From QYQL01 sp041674265 (lineage in GTDB: Bacteria; Verrucomicrobiota; Verrucomicrobiia; Chthoniobacterales; Terrimicrobiaceae), in NCBI GenBank assembly GCA_041674265.1, contig JBAYWC010000001.1:55741-119740 (forward strand): a stretch of 64,000 nucleotides of DNA. Reading direction: 5' to 3'. The stretch's first letter is position 1. The number at the start of each line of letters is the position of its first letter. Below are positions 31,800 to 41,207 of the stretch, in pieces. The notes below the pieces were generated by a model. The model worked only from the letters and a program-made list of their open reading frames with translations. It searched no databases and was not told the origin of the DNA. The position numbers were made by a program, and so were the translations under genes.

Positions 31800-33514
31800 G
31801 ATTTTATTTTTGGATCGAACTTCTGGGCGAGCGGCATCCGGCGCCCGATGCCAAATGCCCGCCCGGTGACTTTGAGGCCGGGGGCGGCCTGCTCGCGTTT
31901 GTATTCGTTGAGGTCCACCCGCCTGACTACCCAATGGACGGTCTCCTCGTCAAACCCCCTTCGGATCATTTCTTCGGCGCCGAAATTTTCCTCCACGTAG
32001 AGCCGCAGGATTTCGTCCAGGATCTCGTAGGGCGGCAGGGTGTCCTGGTCGGTCTGGCCCCGGCGGAGTTCCGCGCTGGGCGGCTTCGTGATCGTCCGTC
32101 TGGGAATGAGCGCCCGGCGCGCATCCTCATTGAGAAATTCCGCCAGCTTGTAAACCGTTGTCTTCGGGAGATCGGAGATCACGGCCAGCCCCCCGCACAT
32201 GTCGCCGTAGAGCGTGCAGTAGCCCACGGCCAGCTCGCTTTTGTTCCCGGTGGTCAGGAGGAGATGGCCGAATTTGTTCGACAGCGACATGAGAGTGAGC
32301 CCGCGGAGCCGGGCCTGCATATTTTCCTCGGTGATGTCCTCGGGCTTCCCGGAAAATGCCCCGCTCATCTGCTCTTTGAACGCCTCAAAGCTTCCGGAAA
32401 TCGGAATCGTCAGGCATTCCATCCCCAGATTGGCGGCGAGCTGGAGGGCATCCCCGACGCTGTGATCGGACGAACATGCGGAGGGCATCGCAACTCCCTT
32501 GACGTTTGCCGCGCCGAGGGCCTGGACGGCAAGGCATGCCGTCACCGCGCTGTCGATCCCGCCACTGAGCCCAAGCACCGCCGTGCGAAACCCGCACTTG
32601 ACCATGTAGTCGCGCAGCCCGAGCACCAGCGCGTCGCGGAGGTCCGCCATGTCCTTGCGGGCCACGGCTTCGGAAGGCCAGGGATTGAGGATCGTGGCCT
32701 TTGCGGCTTCCGCGCCGCTTCCCTCAGTCCGGAACTCCACCTCGTGGTTCATATCGCCGACATCGAGAACGAACGTGCCTTCTTGAAAACCGGGGGCCTG
32801 CATCCAGATCGCCCCGTCGGCGGTTGCCGCGAGGGAATACCCGTCGAAAACGAGCTGATCATTCCCCCCGATGGCATTGCAATAGAAGAAGGGGACACGG
32901 TGGCGACCGGCCTGTCTCCGGATCATCTCCCTTCGCTGGGCCGGCTTTCCGATGTGGAAGGGAGAGGCGCTCAGGTTCAGGATGGCCGCGGCTCCCGCCG
33001 CCACGAGATCGTGAACCGGGTCGCGGGTGTAGAGTCCTCCAGGCAGGTATTCCTGCGTCCAAATATCCTCGCAGATCGTCACCCCGATCCGGCGGCCGCC
33101 GATCTCCACAGGCGCCGGCGCAGGCCCCGGCTCAAAATACCTCGCCTCGTCAAAAACATCGTAGGTCGGCAGGAGGGACTTGAAAATTTTTCGCGCGGGC
33201 CGGTTTTTTTCGAGCAACGCCGCGGTGTTGAAAAACGGGCGTCCGTGTCCCGACGGATTCACATCCACACAACCGACGAGCAGGGCGGCCTTGCCGACCC
33301 GCCCGTGAAGTTCATCGAGCGCCGCCAGATTCCGGGGGACAAAATCCGACTTGAAGAGCAGGTCCTGCGGAGGATAGCCGGTGAGGGAAAGCTCCGGGGT
33401 GAGAACGATCTGCGCGCCGCGGCTTTCCAGGTCCTCCGCGGCGCGCGCGATCTTGCGCGCATTCCCCGTGAAGTCGCCGACAACGGTGTTGATCTGCGCA
33501 ACCCCGATTTTCAC
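31796..33514 (-). CDS. nadE: Glutamine-dependent NAD+ synthetase
   Basis: Amidates deamido-NAD to NAD+, with ammonia from glutamine. The 572-aa product has an N-terminal nitrilase-type glutaminase domain: catalytic Glu in LTPELSLTGYPP, Lys in FKSLLPTYDVFDE, Cys in GVTICEDIW. The C-terminal synthetase domain carries the ATP P-loop-like LGLSGGIDSAVT near residue 324 and LLTTGNKSELAVGYCTLYGD. GTG 33514 is chosen because it overlaps the CPBP stop as GTGA and gives the family start (V)KIGVAQINTVVGDF; ATG 33526 would add four residues. First enzyme gene of the nadE-pdxA segment. Confidence 0.95.
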   Translation of the reverse strand: MKIGVAQINTVVGDFTGNARKIARAAEDLESRGAQIVLTPELSLTGYPPQDLLFKSDFVPRNLAALDELHGRVGKAALLVGCVDVNPSGHGRPFFNTAALLEKNRPARKIFKSLLPTYDVFDEARYFEPGPAPAPVEIGGRRIGVTICEDIWTQEYLPGGLYTRDPVHDLVAAGAAAILNLSASPFHIGKPAQRREMIRRQAGRHRVPFFYCNAIGGNDQLVFDGYSLAATADGAIWMQAPGFQEGTFVLDVGDMNHEVEFRTEGSGAEAAKATILNPWPSEAVARKDMADLRDALVLGLRDYMVKCGFRTAVLGLSGGIDSAVTACLAVQALGAANVKGVAMPSACSSDHSVGDALQLAANLGMECLTIPISGSFEAFKEQMSGAFSGKPEDITEENMQARLRGLTLMSLSNKFGHLLLTTGNKSELAVGYCTLYGDMCGGLAVISDLPKTTVYKLAEFLNEDARRALIPRRTITKPPSAELRRGQTDQDTLPPYEILDEILRLYVEENFGAEEMIRRGFDEETVHWVVRRVDLNEYKREQAAPGLKVTGRAFGIGRRMPLAQKFDPKIKS

Positions 33515-34194
33515 CAGAACCCCCATTGGCGTGTTGTCATGATAAAAATTCCGAGCCCGAGATTCGTGATGGCATGAGCCGCGGCACAGGCCCCCAGGCT
33601 CTTCGTGCGCACCAACAGGCCATTGTAGATCAATCCGGTCACAAATGCCGCCGGCCAGTCGGGCAGGGAATGCACGAGCATGAACAACCCGGCCACTCCG
33701 AAAAACGACCGGGAATCATAGGTCCCCAGGGGGATTTTTAAAAAATCCTCGCGGATCAGGTACCGCAGCAGAAATCCCCTCCAGAAAATTTCCTCCACCA
33801 GGGGGACGATCACCACCAGCCGGGCGAATCTCGCCGTCGCCGTCAGCCAATAAAGCAACGGGCTGCCCGAAAAAACCGTGGGATCGAATCCCTCCGTGCG
33901 CGGCGCCACGCCCGGCAACGCCTGGGGCAAAATCCAAAGCCCGAGAGCCAAAAGCCCGGCGGCCAGCACCGCGAGCCACGCTCCTCCCGTTCCGAAATCA
34001 TACCGCCTCCAGAAAAACACCAGCGCCGCCCCGCAGACCAATGTCTGCAGCGGGTAAACCCAATACTCGGGCTTTGAGAGGAGAAATCCTGTTCCTCCCA
34101 GAAATCGAACGCCCCCGACAAGCGCCAGCCCGCCCATAAACAGAGCAAACGGCACGACATAAGCCGCCAACGGGGACTTCTTCGATTCCTCCAT
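33511..34194 (-). CDS. CPBP-family intramembrane glutamic endopeptidase
   Basis: Polytopic membrane protease-like protein (ABI/CAAX-Rce1 superfamily). The 227-aa product has about eight hydrophobic segments and the family motifs: EExxxR as VEEIFWRGFLLRYL near residues 133-146, FxxxH as FMLVHSLPDW, and AAAHAITNLGLG with the final histidine and asparagine. I recognise it as the subgroup annotated 'CAAX prenyl protease-related protein'. ATG 34194 is the first in-frame start after non-coding basic sequence. It heads the minus-strand unit CPBP-nadE-pdxA. Substrate unknown. Confidence 0.85.
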   Translation of the reverse strand: MEESKKSPLAAYVVPFALFMGGLALVGGVRFLGGTGFLLSKPEYWVYPLQTLVCGAALVFFWRRYDFGTGGAWLAVLAAGLLALGLWILPQALPGVAPRTEGFDPTVFSGSPLLYWLTATARFARLVVIVPLVEEIFWRGFLLRYLIREDFLKIPLGTYDSRSFFGVAGLFMLVHSLPDWPAAFVTGLIYNGLLVRTKSLGACAAAHAITNLGLGIFIMTTRQWGFW

Positions 34195-34279
34195 ACCGGC
34201 TTCCTCATAGCCCAATTTCAGGAACGGGGGAACACTTTTGCTTTCCGCAGAGTCTCCGCCTCTGTTAGCGTGCCGCCCC

Positions 34280-34732
34280 GTGACGAACAATCCCGTCTTC
34301 CACTTCTTCCACACCCCGGGAAACACTGGGCCCCTCGTCCTGCGACTGGCGACGGCGGGGATTTTTTTCTTCCACGGAACCCAGAAGGCACTCGGTTGGT
34401 TCGGGGGAGCCGGCTGGACCGGAACAATCGAAACATGGACATCCACGACCGGTCTCGGGCTCCCGGCCGTGATCGCTCCGTTGGTCATGGTTTCGGAATT
34501 GGCGATTTGCGCGGGTCTTTTCCTCGGTTTCTTCACCCGTCTTGCGGGAATCGGCGCCGTCCTGATCATGTCCGGAGCGCTCTTCGTTGTCGGGAAGAGT
34601 TCCCCGGCCTTCCCCGATCTGGAATTTCCTTTGATGGTCTGGGCGGCCGGCCTCGCTCTCTTCTGCCTCGGCGGGGGAGCGCTCTCCGTGGACCGCGCGA
34701 TCAGCAGGAATCTTCTCCCGGTCGTCGGATAA
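34280..34732 (+). CDS. DoxX-family membrane protein
   Basis: Small four-helix membrane protein of the DoxX family; members are linked to thiol/redox stress complexes or quinone oxidoreductases, but most are uncharacterised. From GTG 34280 the product is 150 aa. It has LVLRLATAGIFFFHGTQKALGWFGG, then the GLPAVIAPLVMVSELAICAGLFLG helix, and a C-terminal helix ending FCLGGGALSVDRAIS, all typical. A TTG at 34238 would add 14 residues that overlap the divergent CPBP leader region. TAGCGT at 34266-34271 may be a -10 box, which supports the shorter form. Confidence 0.85.
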   Translation: MTNNPVFHFFHTPGNTGPLVLRLATAGIFFFHGTQKALGWFGGAGWTGTIETWTSTTGLGLPAVIAPLVMVSELAICAGLFLGFFTRLAGIGAVLIMSGALFVVGKSSPAFPDLEFPLMVWAAGLALFCLGGGALSVDRAISRNLLPVVG

Positions 34733-34740
34733 GGGCCGCT

Positions 34741-35325
34741 GTGAAAAGGCCTTGGGGGATCGCGGGCATCGGGATTTGCAGCGCGATCTTTTTTGTCGCC
34801 ACATCATTTCTTTTGCGCCGGTGGCTGGCGGGACGGCCGGAGGCGCGCCCCCTCCCCGCGCCGTGGGGCCTTGGAGAGGGGCCCGCTGTGGCGCCCCATA
34901 TTTCGGAAGAGGCGCCGCCGGCGCAGCGCCCTCCAGACCCCTCCGCCGCCGTCACTTTTTTCCGCCCGATCAAAACAGGCGAAGCCGGGCTCCGGAAAAA
35001 TCTGGCGATTTTTCTCTGCGCGCTCGAACCCGGCGATCAGGTGATATTCTCCGCGACCGCTCCCGGGGAATTGCGCCTCTGCGAAGAGCTTGCCGCGGAA
35101 CACCCCGGGCCCGACATCCTTTGTTTGCGCGCTGTCGAGGGGATCCACCGGAATCCCAAGATCAACAAGTTGGCCCAAATGGAACCGATGGCCGCCCACG
35201 AAAAATGGATCGTCCTGGATAGCGACACGATCCCTGATCGCGGATTTCTCCATCGCCCTCCCGAACACGGTTCTCTCCCTCTCGTAATCCTCCATTTTCC
35301 AACTTCCAGGCCTGCCCAGCTTTGA
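34741..35325 (+). pseudogene. GT21-type glycosyltransferase (ceramide glucosyltransferase/HpnI-like), truncated
   Basis: The ORF from GTG 34741 encodes a TM anchor (residues ~8-28), a proline-rich linker and the start of a GT2/GT21 catalytic domain. Recognisable parts are VTFFRPIKTGEAGLRKNL, then ADILCLRAVEG-like sequence and the donor/metal motif WIVLDSDTIPDRGFL at about residues 159-173. Immediately after this the sequence changes to unrelated, repeat-like DNA and stops at 35323-35325. The whole acceptor half with the QxxRW region and the C-terminal helices is missing, so it cannot be active. The breakpoint is near 35255, shortly upstream of hppA. Confidence 0.7.
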
Positions 35326-35449
35326 TCGCGCACTTTTGTCCGGGTTTGAATGCATCTCCACATCTCCACAGAGGGCCAGATTTGGCTTGCCAGCGAGGCT
35401 GGAAGATGTAGTTGTTTTCCACCTTTCCCCCAAGCTGCTCCGATCTCGT

Positions 35450-37561
35450 ATGTTTGCACTTTCCTTGGTTTCCGACGGGCTCTCCATTTCCCTCGTCTTT
35501 GCCCTGCTCGGGCTTCTCTACGCCGCTTACCTGATCCGATGGGTTCTGGTTTCCCCGTCCGGCAACGACCGGATGCGGGAGATTGCCGCCGCGATCCAGC
35601 AGGGGGCCAGGGCTTACCTGAACCGCCAGATTGTCAGCGTGGGCGGGATTGCGGCCTTGATTTTTGTTCTTGTCTGGCTGGGACGCGGTCTCGAATCCGG
35701 CATCGGGTTTCTTGTGGGTGCGGTCTGCTCCCTGGCTGCCGGCTATATCGGGATGACCATCGCCGTGCGGGCCAATGTGCGCACGACCCAGGCCGCAACC
35801 ACCTCCCCGCATGCGGCCTTGAGGGTGGCATTCAATGGGGGGGCGATCACCGGCCTGCTGGTCGTGGGACTGGCCCTTCTTTCGGTCGGGCTGATGTTCC
35901 TTGTTGTGAGGTTCTTCGCCCCGAATCCCGCGGAGGCGGTCCGTTCCGCGTTGGACGCCCTGATCGGGACCGCCCTCGGAAGCTCGCTCGTCTCGGTTTT
36001 TGCGCGGCTTGGGGGAGGCATCTACACGAAGGCCGCGGATGTGGGCGCGGATTTGGTCGGGAAAATCGAAAGCAAGCTCGATGAGGATGATCCCCGGAAT
36101 CCCGCCACCATTGCCGACAACGTGGGAGACAATGTCGGGGATTGCGCCGGCATGGCCGCAGACGTTTTTGAAACCTATGCCGTCTCCCTGATTGGCGCGG
36201 TCCTGGTCGGTTCGCTGACAGCGACCGGCGCTTCCGCGGAGAGCGCCCTGGTTTATCCCTTTCTTCTGGGAGGAGTCTCGGTGATCAGCGCGGTGATCGG
36301 AATTTTGTTTGTCAACATGGTGAAAACCTCGCCCACGAAGGCTCTGCAGGCCGGGGTTCTGGTCAGCGCGCTGCTGTCTGCCTCGGTCTTCTGGCCGCTG
36401 ACTCACACGCTCTTTCCGGGCGGCGTTCTCATCGGGGGAAAAGGACACTGCTCGGCGGACAATATCTTCTTCGCTTCCCTGATCGGGCTGGTGATGACGT
36501 ATGTCGTCCTGCTGATCACCAATTACTACACGTCCACCGACCATCGTCCGGTGCGGCTGATTGCGCGCGCGTCGGAAACCGGCCACGCAACGAATATCAT
36601 CGCCGGCCTGGCCACCGGCCTTCACGCGACGGCTCTCCCGGTGGCCTTCATCGGAATCGCCATCCTTCTTTCCTACCATTTTGCCGGGCTCTACGGCATC
36701 GCGGTTGCGGTGATGTCGATGTTGTCGATGGCGGGAATCATCATTGCGCTCGATGCGTTCGGCCCGATCACCGACAACGCCGGCGGGATCGCGGTGATGT
36801 CCGGGCTCGGCAAAAAAGTTCGCGGAACGACCGACGACCTAGACGCCATCGGGAACACGATGAAAGCCGTCACCAAGGGATACGCGATTGCCTCGGCCGG
36901 CCTGGCCGCGCTCGTGCTCTTCGGGAGTTATGTCGAGGAACTCAAACTCGCGTACGAGCGTCTTGGAAAGCACTTCAACCTCGCTTTCGATCTCCAGGAT
37001 CCGAATGTCATCATCGGTCTCTTTATCGGCGGTGGGCTGCCCTTCATTTTCTCCGCCTTCAGCATGGACGCCGTGGGCAAAGCAGCCGGCGCGGTCGTCA
37101 AGGAAGTCCGCCGCCAACTCGCCGCGAAGCCGGGAATTCTCGAAGGAAAGGACATTCCGGACTATGGCACCTGCGTGGATATCGTGACCAAGGCCGCCCT
37201 GCGGGAGATGATCATTCCGGCGATCCTGCCCGTGGTCGTCGTCATGGCCGTCGCCTGGTTCCCGTTCTTCGGCCCGAAAGTCCTGGGCGGGGTCCTGGTG
37301 GGCACGATCGTCACCGGTCTCTTCATCGGCATCGCCATGACATCCAGCGGCGGAGCCTGGGATAACGCCAAAAAATTCATCGAACTCGGCAACCACGGCG
37401 GGAAAGGTTCTCCGGCCCACGAAGCCAGCGTGACGGGCGACACCGTCGGCGACCCCTACAAGGACACCGCGGGTCCGGCCGTGAACCCGATGATCAAAGT
37501 GGTGAACATCGTCGCCATCCTGATCATACCGGTATTCATCAGGCTTTGGGTCGCGCATTAG
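35450..37561 (+). CDS. hppA: Membrane-bound H+-translocating pyrophosphatase (K+-independent type)
   Basis: Couples PPi hydrolysis to proton pumping. From ATG 35450 the product is 703 aa with ~16 TM helices. The PPi-binding loop is DVGADLVGKIESKLDEDDPR, followed by NPATIADNVGDNVGDCAGMA. The C-terminal acidic blocks are GGAWDNAKKFIE and TVGDPYKDTAGPAVNPMIK. In the segment GNTMKAVTKGYAIASAGL, the position that separates subfamilies carries lysine, which marks K+-independent enzymes. The frame is open for 38 more codons upstream, but these are repeat-like non-membrane sequence following a truncated gene. Confidence 0.95.
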   Translation: MFALSLVSDGLSISLVFALLGLLYAAYLIRWVLVSPSGNDRMREIAAAIQQGARAYLNRQIVSVGGIAALIFVLVWLGRGLESGIGFLVGAVCSLAAGYIGMTIAVRANVRTTQAATTSPHAALRVAFNGGAITGLLVVGLALLSVGLMFLVVRFFAPNPAEAVRSALDALIGTALGSSLVSVFARLGGGIYTKAADVGADLVGKIESKLDEDDPRNPATIADNVGDNVGDCAGMAADVFETYAVSLIGAVLVGSLTATGASAESALVYPFLLGGVSVISAVIGILFVNMVKTSPTKALQAGVLVSALLSASVFWPLTHTLFPGGVLIGGKGHCSADNIFFASLIGLVMTYVVLLITNYYTSTDHRPVRLIARASETGHATNIIAGLATGLHATALPVAFIGIAILLSYHFAGLYGIAVAVMSMLSMAGIIIALDAFGPITDNAGGIAVMSGLGKKVRGTTDDLDAIGNTMKAVTKGYAIASAGLAALVLFGSYVEELKLAYERLGKHFNLAFDLQDPNVIIGLFIGGGLPFIFSAFSMDAVGKAAGAVVKEVRRQLAAKPGILEGKDIPDYGTCVDIVTKAALREMIIPAILPVVVVMAVAWFPFFGPKVLGGVLVGTIVTGLFIGIAMTSSGGAWDNAKKFIELGNHGGKGSPAHEASVTGDTVGDPYKDTAGPAVNPMIKVVNIVAILIIPVFIRLWVAH

Positions 37562-37702
37562 CCTCCACACGGTTCACTTTGCCGCAAAACAGGAGCGGGG
37601 CACCCCACCTGGCATCTTGACCGCCTTCTCAAAGCAGACTGGAGATGGCTGATGCGAATGTTCGACGGCTGAAAAGATCTGTGCCAGATTTCGGGGACGG
37701 TC

Positions 37703-38272
37703 ATGACACTCGCCAACAAGATCACCATCACGAGAATCCTCCTGATTCCGGTGTTCGTGCTCTTCTGCATCTACTACGGGCGCGGCATCGAAACCGGAGA
37801 GCCGGAAGAGTGGCAGCGGTGGGCCGCCATCCTCACATTCCTCGTGGCCTCGGCAAGCGACGGGTTCGACGGATGGGTCGCCCGACGGTGGAGCCAGCGC
37901 AGCAAGCTCGGGGCCATTCTCGATCCGATTGCCGACAAGGGTCTTCTCCTGACGGCCATCATCACGCTGAGCCTCAGCAAGTGGACATATGCTTTCCCCC
38001 TCTGGTTTCCGGTCCTCGTGATCGCGCGCGACGCCATCATCCTGATCGGATACGGCGTGCTTTTTCACCTCGATCAAAAACTCGAGGTGAGCGTCACTTT
38101 CACCGGCAAAGTGGCGACCGCCGCGCAGATGGTGGCCCTCGCGTGGATCATGCTGCAGTTGCCGTATTACCTGGTTTCTGTTTACGTCGCCGGATTCTTC
38201 ACCCTGGCCAGCGGGGCGATCTATGTCTCAAGAGGGATCCGTCAACTCCGCCGCCACGAACAACCCAACTGA
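37703..38272 (+). CDS. pgsA: CDP-diacylglycerol-glycerol-3-phosphate 3-phosphatidyltransferase (PgsA type)
   Basis: Makes phosphatidylglycerophosphate from CDP-diacylglycerol and glycerol-3-phosphate. The 189-aa product has the CDP-alcohol phosphatidyltransferase motif in full: SDGFDGWVARRWSQRSKLGA then ILDPIADK, with the DxxDG...AR...GxxxDxxxD residues at about 53-79. It has about five hydrophobic helices and the common N-terminus LANKITITRILLIPVF. der follows after six bases, so they are likely co-transcribed. Glycerol-3-phosphate would come from gpsA in this window. Another CDP-alcohol transferase specificity cannot be fully excluded. Confidence 0.88.
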   Translation: MTLANKITITRILLIPVFVLFCIYYGRGIETGEPEEWQRWAAILTFLVASASDGFDGWVARRWSQRSKLGAILDPIADKGLLLTAIITLSLSKWTYAFPLWFPVLVIARDAIILIGYGVLFHLDQKLEVSVTFTGKVATAAQMVALAWIMLQLPYYLVSVYVAGFFTLASGAIYVSRGIRQLRRHEQPN

Positions 38273-38278
38273 TTTTTC

Positions 38279-39649
38279 ATGCGCAATATCGCCATTGTCG
38301 GACGCCCGAATGTGGGCAAGTCGGCCCTTTTCAACCGGCTGGCCGGACGGATGATTTCGATCGTCCACGACCAGCCGGGTGTGACCCGCGACCGCATCGC
38401 CTCGGTCTGCAAGCTCGGTTCGGCCCCGTTTGAAATCGTCGATACGGGTGGCATCGGCGAGGAACCCGATCCCGATTTCGCGGAGTCGACCCGCGAAGGG
38501 GCGATGATCGCGATCGAATCCGCGGACCTGATCCTCTTCGTCACCGACGCCCACGGTGGCGTCGCCCCGCTCGATGCCGAACTGGCTTCCATGATCCGGG
38601 CGGCCGCGACTCCGGTCGTGCTCGTCGTCAACAAGGTGGACATCGGGGCCCACGAGCCGCGGGCGGATGAGTTCGCCCGCCTAGGATTTGCCAACACACT
38701 GACCGTGAGCGCGGCGCATGGGCGCGGGATCGGCGATCTTGTCGAGACGATCGAATCGCTCCTGCCACCCGCTCCGAAGCAGGATCCGGAGGCGCCGGTC
38801 GTCGCTCCGAAGCTCGCGATCGTCGGCCGGCCGAATGTCGGAAAATCCTCTCTGGTGAACGCGATCCTCGAGGACAAGCGGACCACGGTGAGCGAGATTC
38901 CGGGCACCACGCGGGATGCTGTCGATATCGCGACCGTCCGGGAGGGCCGACCCTATATCCTCTGCGATACCGCGGGAATCCGCCACCGTTCGAAGCACAA
39001 CACGTCGGTCGAGGTCTTCAGCGTGATGCGTTCGGAAAAAACGATCCTGCGCGCGGATCTGAATGTCCTGGTCATCGACGCCACAAGCGGCGTGACCAGC
39101 CAGGACAAAAAAATTGCGGGCCTCATCCAGGAAGCGAAAAAGCCCGCCGTGATCGTCCTGAACAAATGGGATCTGATCGCGTCCGGGGAGAAGCCCGATC
39201 CGGACCTTCTGCGCGAGCACGTCGAGCGGGTGAAACGGGATTTGTTTTTTCTCGATTATGCGCCGGTGGTCGTCCTCTCGGCGAAGACCGGCGACAACGT
39301 GCGCCGGCTATTCACCATGGCGGAGAAAGTCCGCGAGCACTCGACGCGGCGGGCCGGCACGGGAGAATTGAACCGGGTCGTCCGCGCGGCGATCGAGCGC
39401 CAGGCTCCGGCCACAAAAGGCAACAAGCGGTTCAAGATCCTCTACATCACCCAGGTCAACGACCCTGGGCCGTCGGCGATCAAGCCACCGCAGTTCATCC
39501 TCTTCGTCAACGATCCGCGCCTGCTCATGGACAGCTATGTGAACTACCTCTGCAAGCGGATCCGGGACAAATGGGAATACCCGGGACTTCCCATCCTCCT
39601 CCGCCTGCGCGGCCGCGAGGGCCGGACGGCCAAGGTTCAGAAAAATTAG
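38279..39649 (+). CDS. der: Ribosome biogenesis GTPase Der (EngA)
   Basis: Double-GTPase needed for 50S subunit assembly. The 456-aa product has two complete G domains: the first with GRPNVGKSALFNRLAG (residues 8-23) and NKVDIG, the second with GRPNVGKSSLVNAILEDKRT beginning near 184, DTAGI and NKWDL. The C-terminal KH-like domain has LYITQVNDPGPSAIKPPQFILFVN, typical of Der, and ends with the basic tail RLRGREGRTAKVQKN. It starts six bases after pgsA. Confidence 0.97.
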   Translation: MRNIAIVGRPNVGKSALFNRLAGRMISIVHDQPGVTRDRIASVCKLGSAPFEIVDTGGIGEEPDPDFAESTREGAMIAIESADLILFVTDAHGGVAPLDAELASMIRAAATPVVLVVNKVDIGAHEPRADEFARLGFANTLTVSAAHGRGIGDLVETIESLLPPAPKQDPEAPVVAPKLAIVGRPNVGKSSLVNAILEDKRTTVSEIPGTTRDAVDIATVREGRPYILCDTAGIRHRSKHNTSVEVFSVMRSEKTILRADLNVLVIDATSGVTSQDKKIAGLIQEAKKPAVIVLNKWDLIASGEKPDPDLLREHVERVKRDLFFLDYAPVVVLSAKTGDNVRRLFTMAEKVREHSTRRAGTGELNRVVRAAIERQAPATKGNKRFKILYITQVNDPGPSAIKPPQFILFVNDPRLLMDSYVNYLCKRIRDKWEYPGLPILLRLRGREGRTAKVQKN

Positions 39650-39772
39650 CCTAACTTCCCCGGCGGAAGGCCCGAAAGGCCGATAAACACAGGAGAGCCG
39701 GATTTTCCAAATTGGTGCAGGTCGTCAACCCGTCCGCCCTGCAGCCCCGGAAAAATCTTCCAACAGCGGAGC

Positions 39773-39801
39773 TTGATGAACCGGCATCCGGTCGCTAGAG
39801 T
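39773..39801 (+). promoter_or_regulatory. Candidate promoter of the TPR gene
   Basis: TTGATG (39773-39778) and TAGAGT (39796-39801) are separated by 17 bp and lie 11 bp before the ATG at 39813, with no Shine-Dalgarno sequence between. This implies a very short leader. The call rests on spacing and similarity to TTGACA/TATAAT. Confidence 0.45.
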
Positions 39802-39812
39802 CAACATTCCTT

Positions 39813-41207
39813 ATGGCAGTCAAGACCGAGAAGGATCTCCCTGAACAGTTTCGCGCGACGTGGCTCAAAGCGATGAGCGCGATGCAGCTCCGCAACTTCG
39901 GGTATGCGGTCCAGCTCCTCCAGCCGCTTCTGAAAGCGAATCCCGAGTTCCTCGCCGGACGGCAGCTTGCCCGCAAGGCGGCGATTGCCAAGCATGGCGG
40001 AAAAAAAGGCGGCCTCGGCGGCCTCTCCAGCGCGTCCTTCAGCACGATGAAAGTGCAGGGGCTCATCAAGAAAGACCCCGCCGCCGCCATGGATGCCGCG
40101 GAAAAAATCCTGGAGAACGAGCCGTATAACCCGCAGGTCAACCAACTTCTCCGCGAGGCGGCCATGGCCGCAAACATCCCGGAGGTGGCGGCGTTCGCCC
40201 TGGAAACGATCATCGAGGGGAATCCCCGCGAAACAAAAATCCTGCACGAACTCGCCCGGCATCATATGAAGCAGGGGAATCCCCAAAAGGCGGTGGAGAT
40301 TTACAATAAAATCACGGAGATCACCCCGAACGACCTGGCGGCCATCAAGGGTGGAAAAGATGCCTCGGCTGCCGCCTCGATGCAAAAGGGTGGCTGGGAA
40401 CGCGAGGAGACGACCTATCGCGACCTGATCAAAGACAAGGACCAGGCGGTCTCGCTCGAACAACAGTCCCGCGTTGTCCGAAGCGACGACATGATCGACC
40501 AACTCCTCGAAGGGCTGCGCGCGAGGATCGAGCGGGAACCGGACAGCGTGGATGCGGCAAGGAAGATTGCGGAACTCTGCGAGCAGAAGGAGGATTTTCA
40601 AAGCGCGACCGATTGGTACAATTACGCCGCCAGCCTCACGGGAAATTCCGACCAGGCCCTCGTCCGCAAGGCCGCGGACCTCCGCCTCAAGCAATTCGAT
40701 ATCGCCATCAAAACCCGGGAGGAATTTGTCGAGGCGAACCCCGGCTCCGAAGAGTCCGCCCAATACCAAACGGAGCTGGAATCCCTGCAGGCCCAGCGCG
40801 CCGAGCTGCTTCTCGACGAGGCGAACCGGCGCGTGGAAAGGAACCCGACCGACCTGCAGTTCCGTTATGAGCTGGGCGAGATTCTCGTCAGCCTGCACCG
40901 ATACCAGGAGGCGATTCCCGAGCTTCAGAAGGCGCGGATGAACCCGAACGCCCGCATCCGTTCCATGTGCCTTCTGGGCCAGTGTTTCACGGCGCGGGCC
41001 ATGTATGACCTTGCGGCGAAGACCCTCTCGGACGCTGTCGCGGAACTCACCTTGATGGATTCCGTCAAAAAGGATGTCGTCTACAATCTGGGCCTCGTCT
41101 ATGACAAGATGGGCGACAAGGAAAAATCCATCGCCTGCATGAAGCAGATCTACGAAATCGACTACGGATACCGCGACGTCGCGGCACGGGTCGAGGGATC
41201 GTATTAG
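39813..41207 (+). CDS. Tetratricopeptide-repeat protein
   Basis: A 464-aa soluble protein made of helical repeats. TPR-like units are visible at about 20-50 (AMQLRNFGYAVQLLQPLLKANP), 75-105, 110-140, 140-170 (QGNPQKAVEIYNKITEITP), 235-270 (EQKEDFQSATDWYNYAASL), 350-380 (ELGEILVSLHRYQEAIPELQKA) and 420-450. No signal peptide or TM segment is seen. The central part (175-330) is charged and partly coiled-coil-like. Such proteins are scaffolds; the partner is unknown. Monocistronic, with its own candidate promoter, and followed by mobile-element debris. Confidence 0.85.
   Translation: MAVKTEKDLPEQFRATWLKAMSAMQLRNFGYAVQLLQPLLKANPEFLAGRQLARKAAIAKHGGKKGGLGGLSSASFSTMKVQGLIKKDPAAAMDAAEKILENEPYNPQVNQLLREAAMAANIPEVAAFALETIIEGNPRETKILHELARHHMKQGNPQKAVEIYNKITEITPNDLAAIKGGKDASAAASMQKGGWEREETTYRDLIKDKDQAVSLEQQSRVVRSDDMIDQLLEGLRARIEREPDSVDAARKIAELCEQKEDFQSATDWYNYAASLTGNSDQALVRKAADLRLKQFDIAIKTREEFVEANPGSEESAQYQTELESLQAQRAELLLDEANRRVERNPTDLQFRYELGEILVSLHRYQEAIPELQKARMNPNARIRSMCLLGQCFTARAMYDLAAKTLSDAVAELTLMDSVKKDVVYNLGLVYDKMGDKEKSIACMKQIYEIDYGYRDVAARVEGSY

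Noticed and set aside
34270..34740. In-frame upstream extension of the truncated GT21 gene
   Set aside because: It overlaps the DoxX gene in another frame and is arginine/proline-rich; the GTG at 34741 followed by a TM anchor is the natural start.
39659..39700. Small dyad (AAGGCCCGAAAGGCC) after der as a terminator
   Set aside because: Stem of only 4-5 bp and no following T-tract on either strand.
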